From assembly GCA_965201045.1 (NCBI GenBank), contig OZ241746.1:1178001-1242000 (forward strand): a stretch of 64,000 nucleotides of DNA, read 5' to 3'. This document shows positions 9,584 to 17,759 of the stretch, one piece after another. Below the pieces are notes generated by a model that had not been told where the DNA came from, made no database searches, and saw nothing but the letters and a program-made list of their open reading frames with translations. Made by a program: the position numbers and the translations under genes. This DNA comes from JAPORK01 sp026710285 (GTDB taxonomy: Bacteria > Pseudomonadota > Gammaproteobacteria > Pseudomonadales > Endozoicomonadaceae). Position 1 is the first letter of the stretch, and the number at the start of each line of letters is the position of its first letter.

Positions 9584-10618
9584 TCAGTTCAGAGAAAACC
9601 GGTCAGGCAGTGTCAGACCAAAATATTGATAAGTTTGTTCTGTTGCCATCCGCCCTCTTGGTGTACGCATAATAAACCCCTGCTGTATTAGGTAAGGTTC
9701 CAGCACATCTTCTATGGTATCTCTTTCTTCACTCAATACCGCAGCAAGACTATCAATACCGACGGGACCGCCGTTGAATTTTTCAACAAGGGCCTGCAGG
9801 AAGCGTCTGTCCATCAAATCGAATCCCTGCTGATCAACATCCAGCATTTTAAGCGCTGCATCTGCAATTTTGTGATCAACTTTTCCGTTGCTACGTACAT
9901 CTGCGTAATCCCTGACTCTGCGCAGTAGTCGGTTAGCGATTCTGGGTGTACCCCTTGCTCTGCGGGCAATTTCTCTGGCTCCTTGCTCAGAAATAGAGAT
10001 ATTAAGCAGGCTGGCAGAGCGCTGGATGATCGTTGTTAAGTCAGCACAGGAGTAATATTCAAGGCGCTGGACGATTCCAAACCGGTCCCGCAAGGGTGAA
10101 GTGAGTAACCCCGCACGTGTTGTGGCCCCAACTAACGTAAATGGCGGTAAATCAAGTTTGATTGAGCGCGCTGCCGGTCCTTCTCCAATCATAATATCCA
10201 GCTGATAATCTTCCATAGCTGGATAAAGTATCTCTTCTATAGAAGAGTTCAGGCGATGAATTTCATCAATAAAAAGAATGTCTCCGCTTTCAAGATTGGT
10301 CAGGATGGCTGCCAAATCGCCGGCTTTTTCCATGACAGGTCCAGAAGTGCTACAAATTTTCACTTCCATTTCATTTGCTATAATATTGGCGAGTGTCGTT
10401 TTTCCCAAACCCGGCGGACCAAAGATAAGCGTATGGTCTAATGATTCACTTCTCGCCTTTGCAGCACAAATAAAAATTTCCATCTGCTCACGTACAGCGG
10501 GTTGACCACAATATTCATTGAGTTTTAATGGTCGTACTGATGTTTCCGTCTTTTTTTCGGACGTCTGTTGCTCTTCTGGTAAAGGTTGTGCACAAATTAA
10601 CCGGTCATTTTTTATCAT
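9584..10618 (-). CDS. ruvB: Holliday junction branch-migration ATPase RuvB
   Basis: RuvB is the hexameric motor that, with RuvA, drives branch migration of Holliday junctions in recombinational repair. The 344 residues match the family (336 in E. coli). Walker A is GPPGLGKTT (67-75), Walker B/DEIH 118-121, and the sensor region GATTRAG 164-170. The C-terminal winged helix is complete, with the typical RTPRGRMAT near the end. It starts 15 bases after the end of ruvA, so the two form an operon. ruvC is not adjacent. It is the intact parent of the broken copy at 6846-7426. Confidence 0.97.
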   Translation of the reverse strand: MIKNDRLICAQPLPEEQQTSEKKTETSVRPLKLNEYCGQPAVREQMEIFICAAKARSESLDHTLIFGPPGLGKTTLANIIANEMEVKICSTSGPVMEKAGDLAAILTNLESGDILFIDEIHRLNSSIEEILYPAMEDYQLDIMIGEGPAARSIKLDLPPFTLVGATTRAGLLTSPLRDRFGIVQRLEYYSCADLTTIIQRSASLLNISISEQGAREIARRARGTPRIANRLLRRVRDYADVRSNGKVDHKIADAALKMLDVDQQGFDLMDRRFLQALVEKFNGGPVGIDSLAAVLSEERDTIEDVLEPYLIQQGFIMRTPRGRMATEQTYQYFGLTLPDRFSLN

Positions 10619-10633
10619 TAGCGCTCCGGGTGA

Positions 10634-11245
10634 TCAGACCATAGCTTGTAAGGCCTGACGAATAAGCTGATCGCTGGCCAGTGTGGTTTTATCTTTGATT
10701 TTGTTGACTGCCCGGCTGGCATCGGGTTGTTTATATCCCAGAGAAATCAGCGCATTGACAGCATCGGTAATGGCCTGCTGATTACTATCAGCCACTGTGT
10801 TGGTTAGAGAGAAGTTTGTATCTGCATCATTGAGATGATTTAAATTTTTTAACCGACCTTCCATTTCAACCAGCAGACGTGCTGCTGTTTTTTTACCTAC
10901 GCCGGGTATCCGGGTTAACATGGATACATTTTGTTCCTGTACACACATAACCAGCGTTTTTTCATTCAGTACCGATAAGATGCTTAACGCAAGTTTTGGT
11001 CCCACACCACTTATTTTTATCAATTCACGAAATAGTTCACGTTCAGATTTACTGTGAAACCCATACAGTAGATGAGCATCTTCTCTGACAGAGAGGTGTG
11101 TGTAGAGTACGGCAACTGAACCTTCAGCAGGTAGCTGTGAAAAAGTAATCAGTGATGTCTGAATTTCATAGCCAGTGCCTGAAGCGTCTATCAGAAGATA
11201 AGGAAGGGATTTTTCAATAATCGTTCCTTTTATACGTCCAATCAT
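10634..11245 (-). CDS. ruvA: Holliday junction-binding protein RuvA
   Basis: RuvA binds four-way junctions as a tetramer and loads RuvB. From the ATG at 11245 the protein begins MIGRIKG, the usual RuvA start, and is 203 residues, exactly the E. coli length; a TTG at 11266 would add seven atypical residues. Domain I (OB fold) covers about 1-62. Two helix-hairpin-helix motifs are seen (LIKISGVGPKLALSIL and LTRIPGVGKKTAARLL). Domain III, which contacts RuvB, ends the protein (ALISLGYKQPDASRAV). It is first in the ruvAB operon. Confidence 0.96.
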   Translation of the reverse strand: MIGRIKGTIIEKSLPYLLIDASGTGYEIQTSLITFSQLPAEGSVAVLYTHLSVREDAHLLYGFHSKSERELFRELIKISGVGPKLALSILSVLNEKTLVMCVQEQNVSMLTRIPGVGKKTAARLLVEMEGRLKNLNHLNDADTNFSLTNTVADSNQQAITDAVNALISLGYKQPDASRAVNKIKDKTTLASDQLIRQALQAMV

Positions 11246-11357
11246 CTCTTTGTCCACTTGTAACAAATTAACATTAATAAATTTAACATAAAAATACGTT
11301 AAGCCTGTTGCCGGGTTGCTGGCATATCATTATTACTTATAACAACATACCGAACTT

Positions 11358-12866
11358 CTATGTACGATCACAATATAACGTATCTTCATCATTGTTGTGG
11401 GTTGTTTTCATTCCGTCTGCCCGCTTTTGCGCCAGCTTATCCAGATAGTCTGCATTGATATTTCCAGTAACATAGTGACCATCAAAGACGGAGCTGTCAA
11501 ACTGCGTAATTAGGTGCTGTTTCTTCATGAGCTCCTGTGTTAGCGCATCAAGATCCTGATAGATCAGTCCGTCTGCCTTCATATACTCACAAACTTCTTC
11601 GTGTGTGCGTTTGTGTGCAATCAGCTCATCAGCAACAGGCATATCAATTCCATAAACATTAGGATAACGTACAGCAGGTGCGGCTGAACAGAAATAAACT
11701 TTATTAGCTCCTGACTCCCTTGCTATTTCAATGATCTGCTTACACGTAGTCCCACGCACTACAGAATCATCAACAATTAATATGTTTTTTCCCTGAAATT
11801 CAGCATTTATCGTATTTAATTTTCTGCGTACGGCACTATGGCGTATTTTTTGTGCCGGCATAATAAAGGTTCGACCAATATAACGGTTTTTTACAAACCC
11901 TTCTCTGTAAGGAATATTCAAACAATGTGCAAGCTCTAATGCAGAAGAACGGCTACTGTCTGGTATTGGCATAACAACATCAATCTGTTTGTCAAACCAC
12001 TCTCTTTGTATTTTATCAGCAAGAATTTTTCCCATACTAACTCTGGCATCATAAACGGAAACACCATCCATTACAGAGTCCGGACGGGCCATATAGACAT
12101 ATTCAAAAAGGCAGGGACTCAATTGTGTTTTCTGTGCACACTGCTGAATGTGTAATTGCTTGTTTTGATCGATATAAACAGCTTCTCCCGGTGCAACATC
12201 TCGCACCAACTCAAATCCTGCACAGTCAAGCGCCACAGACTCCGAGGCGACCATATATTCTTCTCCCCGCTCCGTGTTGCGCCGCCCTAAGACCAAGGGT
12301 CTGATACCAAAGGGATCTCTGAAAGCAAACAGACCATAGCCAATGATCATACCTACAGCAGCATATCCACCTGTACAACGCTGATGCACTGTTTCAATAG
12401 CACGAAAAATATTGTCGGCAGATAAACCGCCCTGTATATTCTGCATCTGCAGCTCATAAGCAATGACATTTAGCAATATTTCTGAATCAGATTCCGTATT
12501 AAGGTGGCGACGTTCTTCATAAAGCAGTCTTTGGCGTAGCTCGTGTGCATTGATCAGGTTGCCATTATGCGCCAGTACAATACCATAAGGTGAGTTGGTA
12601 TAAAACGGTTGTGCTTCAGCCACATCAAGTGAACCGGCAGTTGGATAGCGTACGTGTCCTATTCCCACATCGCCCTGTAAACGCTCCATATGCCGGGCAA
12701 AAAATACATCGCGAACTAAACCATTTGCTTTTCGCAGATGGAAGTGCCGATGATGGCATGTAGCAATTCCCGCAGCATCCTGGCCACGATGCTGCAAAAC
12801 TGTCAGTGCTTCATATAAGAGGGTGTTTACGTTTTTATAGCTAACTATGCCAGCAATGCCACACAT
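11358..12866 (-). CDS. purF: Amidophosphoribosyltransferase PurF
   Basis: PurF catalyses the first committed step of purine synthesis: PRPP plus glutamine gives phosphoribosylamine. The N-terminus MCGIAGIVSYKN exposes Cys2, the glutaminase nucleophile after Met removal. An Ntn glutaminase domain covers about 1-230. The phosphoribosyltransferase domain has the PRPP loop NILIVDDSVVRGTT near 360-375. At 502 residues it matches E. coli PurF (505). A purine biosynthesis gene in an otherwise decaying genome suggests the cell still makes its own purines. The gene stands alone, and I see no clear PurR operator in the 225 bases upstream. Confidence 0.96.
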   Translation of the reverse strand: MCGIAGIVSYKNVNTLLYEALTVLQHRGQDAAGIATCHHRHFHLRKANGLVRDVFFARHMERLQGDVGIGHVRYPTAGSLDVAEAQPFYTNSPYGIVLAHNGNLINAHELRQRLLYEERRHLNTESDSEILLNVIAYELQMQNIQGGLSADNIFRAIETVHQRCTGGYAAVGMIIGYGLFAFRDPFGIRPLVLGRRNTERGEEYMVASESVALDCAGFELVRDVAPGEAVYIDQNKQLHIQQCAQKTQLSPCLFEYVYMARPDSVMDGVSVYDARVSMGKILADKIQREWFDKQIDVVMPIPDSSRSSALELAHCLNIPYREGFVKNRYIGRTFIMPAQKIRHSAVRRKLNTINAEFQGKNILIVDDSVVRGTTCKQIIEIARESGANKVYFCSAAPAVRYPNVYGIDMPVADELIAHKRTHEEVCEYMKADGLIYQDLDALTQELMKKQHLITQFDSSVFDGHYVTGNINADYLDKLAQKRADGMKTTHNNDEDTLYCDRT

Positions 12867-13093
12867 AATGTGATATCTCTATTTTTGAGTTGTGATATTA
12901 CCCGATGACAACTTGGTCATCAAAACCTTTTATTTCTAAAAAAACAGTTCTGTCTATTTTAAAGAAAACTAAATTACAAAAAAAGAGATATTGTTCTTTT
13001 ATTGTTAACAGTCGCAAATTTCAACACAGCCGCTTTTAAATGTATAAACAGCTGTTTGAGTAAAGCCAGCCCTGGGTATCAACAAACCTTTCG

Positions 13094-14434
13094 TCAGGCT
13101 TTTACAAAGTTGGTTAAAAAAATTAGCAGCAATCCTAACGGACCCACATATTTTACAAGGAAATACCAAAATTTTCCCCAGAATTGATTAAGATTCATCT
13201 GCTGAATAAAATACTGCTGCTTCATAGCACGACCAGTAAACAAAAGAATCAGGAATCCGGTTACGGGTAAAAATATATCTGTAGCCAAGCCTGTGTAGAG
13301 TGAAAAAAGATCTTGTCCGAAAAATTTTATATTTTTTAAAATGTTAAATGAGAAAGCGGGAATCAGCCCCAGGCACCAGACAATTAATGCTGAACAACAG
13401 GTTCCTTTTAAACGGCTGTTCATTTTATGAGACAGTGTAGCCACCAGCGGTTCTGCAAGATTGACGGAAGATGTCCAGCAGGCAATGAGTAATAAAAAAA
13501 AGAATACCGGCATGATTAGCAGCCCAAAAGGCATATCTTTTAATGCAACAGGCAGTGCCATAAAGATAAGTCCGGGACCAGAAGAAGCGCTCATACCATA
13601 AGAAAAAACAATAGAGAAAATAGCAATACCTGCACAAAGGGTTACCACCAGGTTAATAACTGCGACAACACTCACACTAAAGAGTATTGATTGTGTTTGA
13701 GGCATATAAGCGCCATACGCCATTAAACAACAGGCACCTGTTGCCAGCGTAAAAAAAGCCATGCCCATCGCTGTTAACAGCATAGATGGTTTTAATTCAC
13801 TCCAGTTTGGATGCAGGATATAATGCAATGCTTTAGTAAACCCCGGCAGCGTTGCTGCATAAATCACCAGAACAATCAGAATGGTATATAAAAACGGCAT
13901 TAGCATATCGTTTAACCGCTCAATGCCATTGTTGACTTTAAATGCACTCACACCAAAAGTCATGATCAGAAAGAGTGTTCCATAACCCAACAGCAATGAA
14001 GGTCTGCCTAAAAAATCATTGAATATTACTTCGGCTTTTGCAACGCTACCGACCTGTAGTCCTGACAGTGACATCCATAAATAATGGACACCCCAGCCAC
14101 TGACAACACAATAGAAAGAGAGGATAAGTGCAGACGCTAGTGTACCGAGTATCGCTATTTTACTCCAGTGTACTGAAGTACCAGACCCTGAAGCAGATAC
14201 TATTTTCAATGCTTCAGCAGGGGGGCGACGACCAATACGCCCGATCAAAATTTCGGCCACCATGGCCGGAATTCCTAATATTAAAATAAAGAACAGATAG
14301 CAGCAAATGAACAGGCTGCCCCCGTTTTCTCCAATTAAATAAGGCATGCGCCAAATACTACCTATGCCAATAGCAGCTCCACTAACAGCTAAAATAAACG
14401 CTTTGTGAGATGACATCATGGCTACATTCTTCAT
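13094..14434 (-). CDS. Sodium-dependent SLC6/SNF-family transporter
   Basis: A neurotransmitter:sodium symporter-family protein of 446 residues, in the inner membrane, with 11-12 predicted helices. The N-terminal signature AAIGIGSIWRMPYLIGENGG (about 19-38) is the family's Na+/substrate site in the unwound first helix. Bacterial members mostly import amino acids such as tryptophan, tyrosine or methionine; the substrate here cannot be read from sequence. AAGGGGGC lies about 8 bases before the ATG. The nqrM-like gene ends 71 bases upstream on the same strand, so both Na+-related genes could be co-transcribed. Confidence 0.9.
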   Translation of the reverse strand: MKNVAMMSSHKAFILAVSGAAIGIGSIWRMPYLIGENGGSLFICCYLFFILILGIPAMVAEILIGRIGRRPPAEALKIVSASGSGTSVHWSKIAILGTLASALILSFYCVVSGWGVHYLWMSLSGLQVGSVAKAEVIFNDFLGRPSLLLGYGTLFLIMTFGVSAFKVNNGIERLNDMLMPFLYTILIVLVIYAATLPGFTKALHYILHPNWSELKPSMLLTAMGMAFFTLATGACCLMAYGAYMPQTQSILFSVSVVAVINLVVTLCAGIAIFSIVFSYGMSASSGPGLIFMALPVALKDMPFGLLIMPVFFFLLLIACWTSSVNLAEPLVATLSHKMNSRLKGTCCSALIVWCLGLIPAFSFNILKNIKFFGQDLFSLYTGLATDIFLPVTGFLILLFTGRAMKQQYFIQQMNLNQFWGKFWYFLVKYVGPLGLLLIFLTNFVKA

Positions 14435-14505
14435 TAAAATGCCCCCTTGCTGGTTTTCTGTGCTATGAAGAGAGACAGTGTACCCTGTATGTAAAATTTT
14501 TGCTG

Positions 14506-14748
14506 TTATTTTTTTGATTTTTCGGCATACGGTCTCTGCGCAGCATCATAATAAAGGGGAGCATCATTTTTATCTGTTTGAATAATAGATTTTTTTGACT
14601 GATCACCACAGATAGGACAATCTTCCTTTAAACCCAGTTTATTTAAACCACCACATGATCCGGCGATAGGTTGTTTTGACAGAATGACACCAATTGCCAT
14701 CATAGCAACAACCAATATTAAAAAAATAAACGTAAATAACCAAATCAT
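14506..14748 (-). CDS. nqrM: NqrM-like protein (Na+-NQR maturation, DUF539)
   Basis: NqrM is a small membrane protein needed to insert the iron centre into the Na+-translocating NADH:quinone reductase. The ATG at 14748 follows a G-rich stretch (GTGGGGT) by about 8 bases and gives 80 residues; a TTG at 14766 is less likely. It has one N-terminal membrane helix, then the diagnostic GSCGGL, then LGLKEDCPICGD. The Cys set is SC...DCPIC; one Cys fewer than I expect in typical members. The nqrA-F operon is not in this window, so the link to NQR rests on homology. Confidence 0.75.
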   Translation of the reverse strand: MIWLFTFIFLILVVAMMAIGVILSKQPIAGSCGGLNKLGLKEDCPICGDQSKKSIIQTDKNDAPLYYDAAQRPYAEKSKK

Positions 14749-14766
14749 GTTTAAAACCCCACTCAA

Positions 14767-15117
14767 AAGATATGTATTTGATATTATTGTGTATCCTGCG
14801 ATAATAAGCGTCTAATTTATTTTGCAACCAAACAACGAGATGTACCGGGCAGGAACTGTATTAATGTTCTAAAAGGCTAATATTAAATTGTAACACAAGC
14901 TCTGCAAAACGATCATTAACTATGCCGTAAAACCACATTATTTTTAGGAAAACCTGCCGGTGCAAAAGCTGGAGCTTAAAAAGTGTGACTAAGAGAAAGC
15001 CTTAAGAGAGTGGGTCAAAAGCTTCGTGAAGCGTGTTTACTTAGGTTGCAACAGTCCCATATAGTTTACAAAAGACAGATATATTGAGCGGGTGGTTTTG
15101 ACATTGTCCGCCATGCA
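14767..15117. other. Intergenic region with a partial dispersed repeat
   Basis: No gene seen. Bases about 14955-15002 (GAGCTTAAAAAGTGTGACTA then AGAGA) are a degenerate copy of the repeat also at 2895 and 60560. Confidence 0.5.
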
Positions 15118-15873
15118 TTAATTCAGCAAAGCAAACAGTATATTTTGTATTTTTTTTGCTGAAAACCAGATTCCTGATGTCTGCTCACAATAACTTTTGA
15201 TCAGATATTGTAAATGTTCAGCTGAAAAGGTATGTGACGCATGACGAATAAAACACTTTAATTCTTTTAAACGTTCTCCCGTCAGAGGTATTCTTCTTCT
15301 GGCTTTTTCAAGATCAATTAAACAGATATTTATAGGATCCGCTGAATCAGCCTTCACAAAAATATGATTAGGATACAGACAATAGTGAAACCACCCTTTT
15401 TTGTGCATATACCTTATGACTTTTCCTGTTTCTGCCATAACTGCAATGATTAGCGATTCATTGTTAAGATTATTTTTATAAAATGTATATAAATCCTGAT
15501 AACCGGTTAGTGCCCGGGTGACAAGAATCGCCTGATGAGCTTTATCAGTCACCCTCTCTCCATAAAAGGAAATATCTATAACTTTTATGCCCGCTCGTTG
15601 CAAAGCAATCACGTTTTTCAACTCTCGCCGATAAGTGGGAATGCCAGAAAAAGGGTGAAACAGCGTGCGGGTATTATGGTTTTCCTGCCGTTTGATAAAC
15701 CAACATGGTTCCTCTTCAGGCCACCTTATTACACTGCTCCACCCGTTGCGACGTTTGTTGGGCGTTTCAAAACATTCTGCCTGCAGATTCCATATTGCCT
15801 CAAAAGACCCGGCACCTGCTGTCTGCATGGTCTGACGTTCTTCCTCGGAAGAATAAATTGTATACACCGCCAT
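15118..15873 (-). CDS. InaA / lipopolysaccharide-kinase-like protein
   Basis: 251 residues, a small protein-kinase-fold protein of the Kdo/WaaP/InaA group, which phosphorylate sugars of the LPS inner core or respond to stress. Seen: a Lys in CWFIKRQ near the N-lobe, REL for the helix-C Glu, and WFHYCLYPNHIFVK (catalytic loop, with His/Tyr in place of the usual HxD), then CLIDLEKARRR (the DFG-equivalent Asp). It resembles InaA most. No LPS gene is adjacent. The ATG at 15873 gives the full N-lobe. Confidence 0.75.
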   Translation of the reverse strand: MAVYTIYSSEEERQTMQTAGAGSFEAIWNLQAECFETPNKRRNGWSSVIRWPEEEPCWFIKRQENHNTRTLFHPFSGIPTYRRELKNVIALQRAGIKVIDISFYGERVTDKAHQAILVTRALTGYQDLYTFYKNNLNNESLIIAVMAETGKVIRYMHKKGWFHYCLYPNHIFVKADSADPINICLIDLEKARRRIPLTGERLKELKCFIRHASHTFSAEHLQYLIKSYCEQTSGIWFSAKKIQNILFALLN

Positions 15874-16114
15874 CTCTAAAAATAAATATCTCTTTTATAA
15901 ACCGCTACCTGCTTTAAGCGCTTGTTCACCTTTATCACCGGTTACAAATGTCAAAATCTGTCACCGGTATAGCAGTATCAGTCAATTATGTTAACTGTTC
16001 TTTTCTATCAGCCATGATATACATCAACCCTGTTTTATAGCTATATTGTTAATTATGAGAAAAATAGCCAGAAAACCATTAAAAATCTAACAAACCAAAG
16101 GTTTACTATACATT

Positions 16115-16912
16115 ATGAGCACAAAATTTTTAAATACATTTTTAAAAATTTTATTATTTTCTGCCAGTTTGATCACCATAACAGGTTGCATTTATCATGC
16201 TGATAATAAAAACACTCAGGAAAACACTATAAGAGAAGAGGAAAATATACAACTTGCTGCAAAATATCTGGTGGCTAATCAACCGCTGAAAGCCATATCT
16301 CGATTGGAAAAACTTTTATCACACTCCCCCTTTTCATCAAATGCTTACGGGCTTTTAGGTGTCATTTATCAGCAGCAGGGGGAATTTGCTCTGGCAGAAA
16401 AAAACTTTGAAAAAGCGCTCAGATTGAATCCTTCATCATCAGAAATAAGAAATAATTATGGTGCTATGCTTTATACAAACAAGCGCTTTAAAGAAGCTGC
16501 TCGTCAGTTTCATTTAGCATCACAAAACGCTTATTATAAAAATCGCGACAGAGTCTTTGAAAATCTCGGGAAAACTTATCTTCGTATGGAGAAAATGCAA
16601 AAAGCTGTTGACTATTATAAGCATGCGCTTAGACTTAACAGTGAGCGTTCTGATGTAAAGTTAAGTCTGGTAAAAATTTTTTTGCAGCAAAAAAACTTAT
16701 CGGAAGCTGAGCGATATTATAATGATTTTCTTGCAAGAGACAGAGAATCTGCACAAAGTTTATGGTTGGGCATTCAGCTCGCTTATAAAATGAATTATTC
16801 TGATAAACTGACTGAATATGGTAATAGGCTTTCAAAACACTATGCCGGGTCAACAGAATATATAAAATATCAAAACTTAATCAGTAGTAAGATGCAGTCA
16901 AATGACGAATAA
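16115..16912 (+). CDS. pilF: Type IV pilus assembly lipoprotein PilF/PilW
   Basis: The pilotin PilF/PilW helps the PilQ secretin assemble in the outer membrane. The 265-residue protein has a lipoprotein signal peptide with the lipobox ITGC (Cys near 25), then four to six TPR units (NAYGLLGVIYQQQGEFALAE, AEKNFEKALRLNPSS, VDYYKHALRLN). Length and repeat layout match the family (about 250). Its 3' end overlaps the next gene by 11 bases, the conserved pilF-rodZ order of gammaproteobacteria. rlmN, usually upstream, is missing; an unrelated divergent gene lies there. No other pilus gene is in the window. Confidence 0.9.
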   Translation: MSTKFLNTFLKILLFSASLITITGCIYHADNKNTQENTIREEENIQLAAKYLVANQPLKAISRLEKLLSHSPFSSNAYGLLGVIYQQQGEFALAEKNFEKALRLNPSSSEIRNNYGAMLYTNKRFKEAARQFHLASQNAYYKNRDRVFENLGKTYLRMEKMQKAVDYYKHALRLNSERSDVKLSLVKIFLQQKNLSEAERYYNDFLARDRESAQSLWLGIQLAYKMNYSDKLTEYGNRLSKHYAGSTEYIKYQNLISSKMQSNDE

Positions 16913-17408
16913 ATGTACCAATGATCCTTGCGATCAAAAAGTCCAGATAGCGTCCAATGGTATGCCTGAACTTTCGCCGGGAGTATTGCTTCAGGAAGAG
17001 CGAAAAAGACAAAAATTAAAGATAAAAGATGTCGCATCTTATCTAAAAATTCCTGAACAATATGTTATTGCACTTGAAGCCGACCAGTATAACAATTTAC
17101 CAGGGAAGACATTTGCTTTAGGATATTTGCGAAATTATGCACAAATGCTGCATCTTGACATAACCACCTTTGAAAAACATCTGCAGAATCTGTTTTTAAA
17201 TGATGAAAAAAGCTTTACCATTTCCGGTATGCCTTCCCGTCACAAAAAATTATCTCCCGTAATGTGGTTTAGTATGATTTTTACAGCGATCTTGTTGGTT
17301 ATTGTTGTTCTTGCAGGTATCTGGGTTTATCACCATTTTTCACTGGATCCGGACGGCATAAGCTTCACAAAAACAGCAACAAAAATTACACCGGAAAAAA
17401 ATATCTGA
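16902..17408 (+). CDS. rodZ: RodZ-like protein lacking the C-terminal periplasmic domain
   Basis: RodZ links MreB filaments to the cell-wall elongation machinery. This copy has the cytoplasmic helix-turn-helix domain (about 25-95: LQEERKRQKLKIKDVASYL, LPGKTFALGYLRNYA) and one membrane helix (about 120-143), but ends 25 residues later. E. coli RodZ has 337 residues with a periplasmic domain; this has 168. It overlaps pilF by 11 bases, which confirms identity by context. ispG and hisS, which normally follow, are absent, and the genome breaks here into repeats and an RHS gene. It may be a natural short form or a truncation by rearrangement. Confidence 0.85.
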   Translation: MTNKCTNDPCDQKVQIASNGMPELSPGVLLQEERKRQKLKIKDVASYLKIPEQYVIALEADQYNNLPGKTFALGYLRNYAQMLHLDITTFEKHLQNLFLNDEKSFTISGMPSRHKKLSPVMWFSMIFTAILLVIVVLAGIWVYHHFSLDPDGISFTKTATKITPEKNI

Positions 17409-17759
17409 TAAATTTCTGCTTTCATTCCTGCCCCTGCTGTTATTCCTGCAAAACCAGGAATCCGTGCGCCTTACAAGCGCGTAAAATTTTGTAACCTAAA
17501 ATGATTGTCACGGTAAAGCTGAGACCGGCAGCCATATACCGAGTCTTGCGTGGTGTGAGGTAACGATCACTGCGAAGCGCAGACATTAAGATAATAATAT
17601 TGGCTGAAGATAATTGGTCCCGAAATTGATTAGCATAGAAGCAGCTGACCCTATGGATTCAGCGGGAAAGCAGAAGCCAGGATCTGTAGGAGTTGAAATT
17701 ACCAATTGGTAATTCCTTCTACCCAATAAAAAAAACAGAATGAGTTTTTTACTCTGATT
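17409..17759. other. Intergenic region, possible group II intron 5' fragment
   Basis: A hairpin ATTCCTG-CAAAAC-CAGGAAT (17442-17461) is followed at once by CCGTGCGCC. Many group II introns begin GTGYG, and class C introns insert just after terminator hairpins. The structured-looking, GC-richer stretch to about 17695 has no open frame. A perfect palindrome AATTACCAATTGGTAATT lies at 17697-17714. A group II-type reverse transcriptase scrap occurs at 35606. The intron reading is tentative. Confidence 0.3.
17728..17757 (-). terminator. Probable rho-independent terminator of the first RHS gene
   Basis: On the - strand AGAATCAGAGT-AAAAA-ACTCATTCT forms a bulged stem followed by GTTTTTTTT. It overlaps the 3' end of the RHS gene, whose stop is at 17760. 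Confidence 0.5.
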
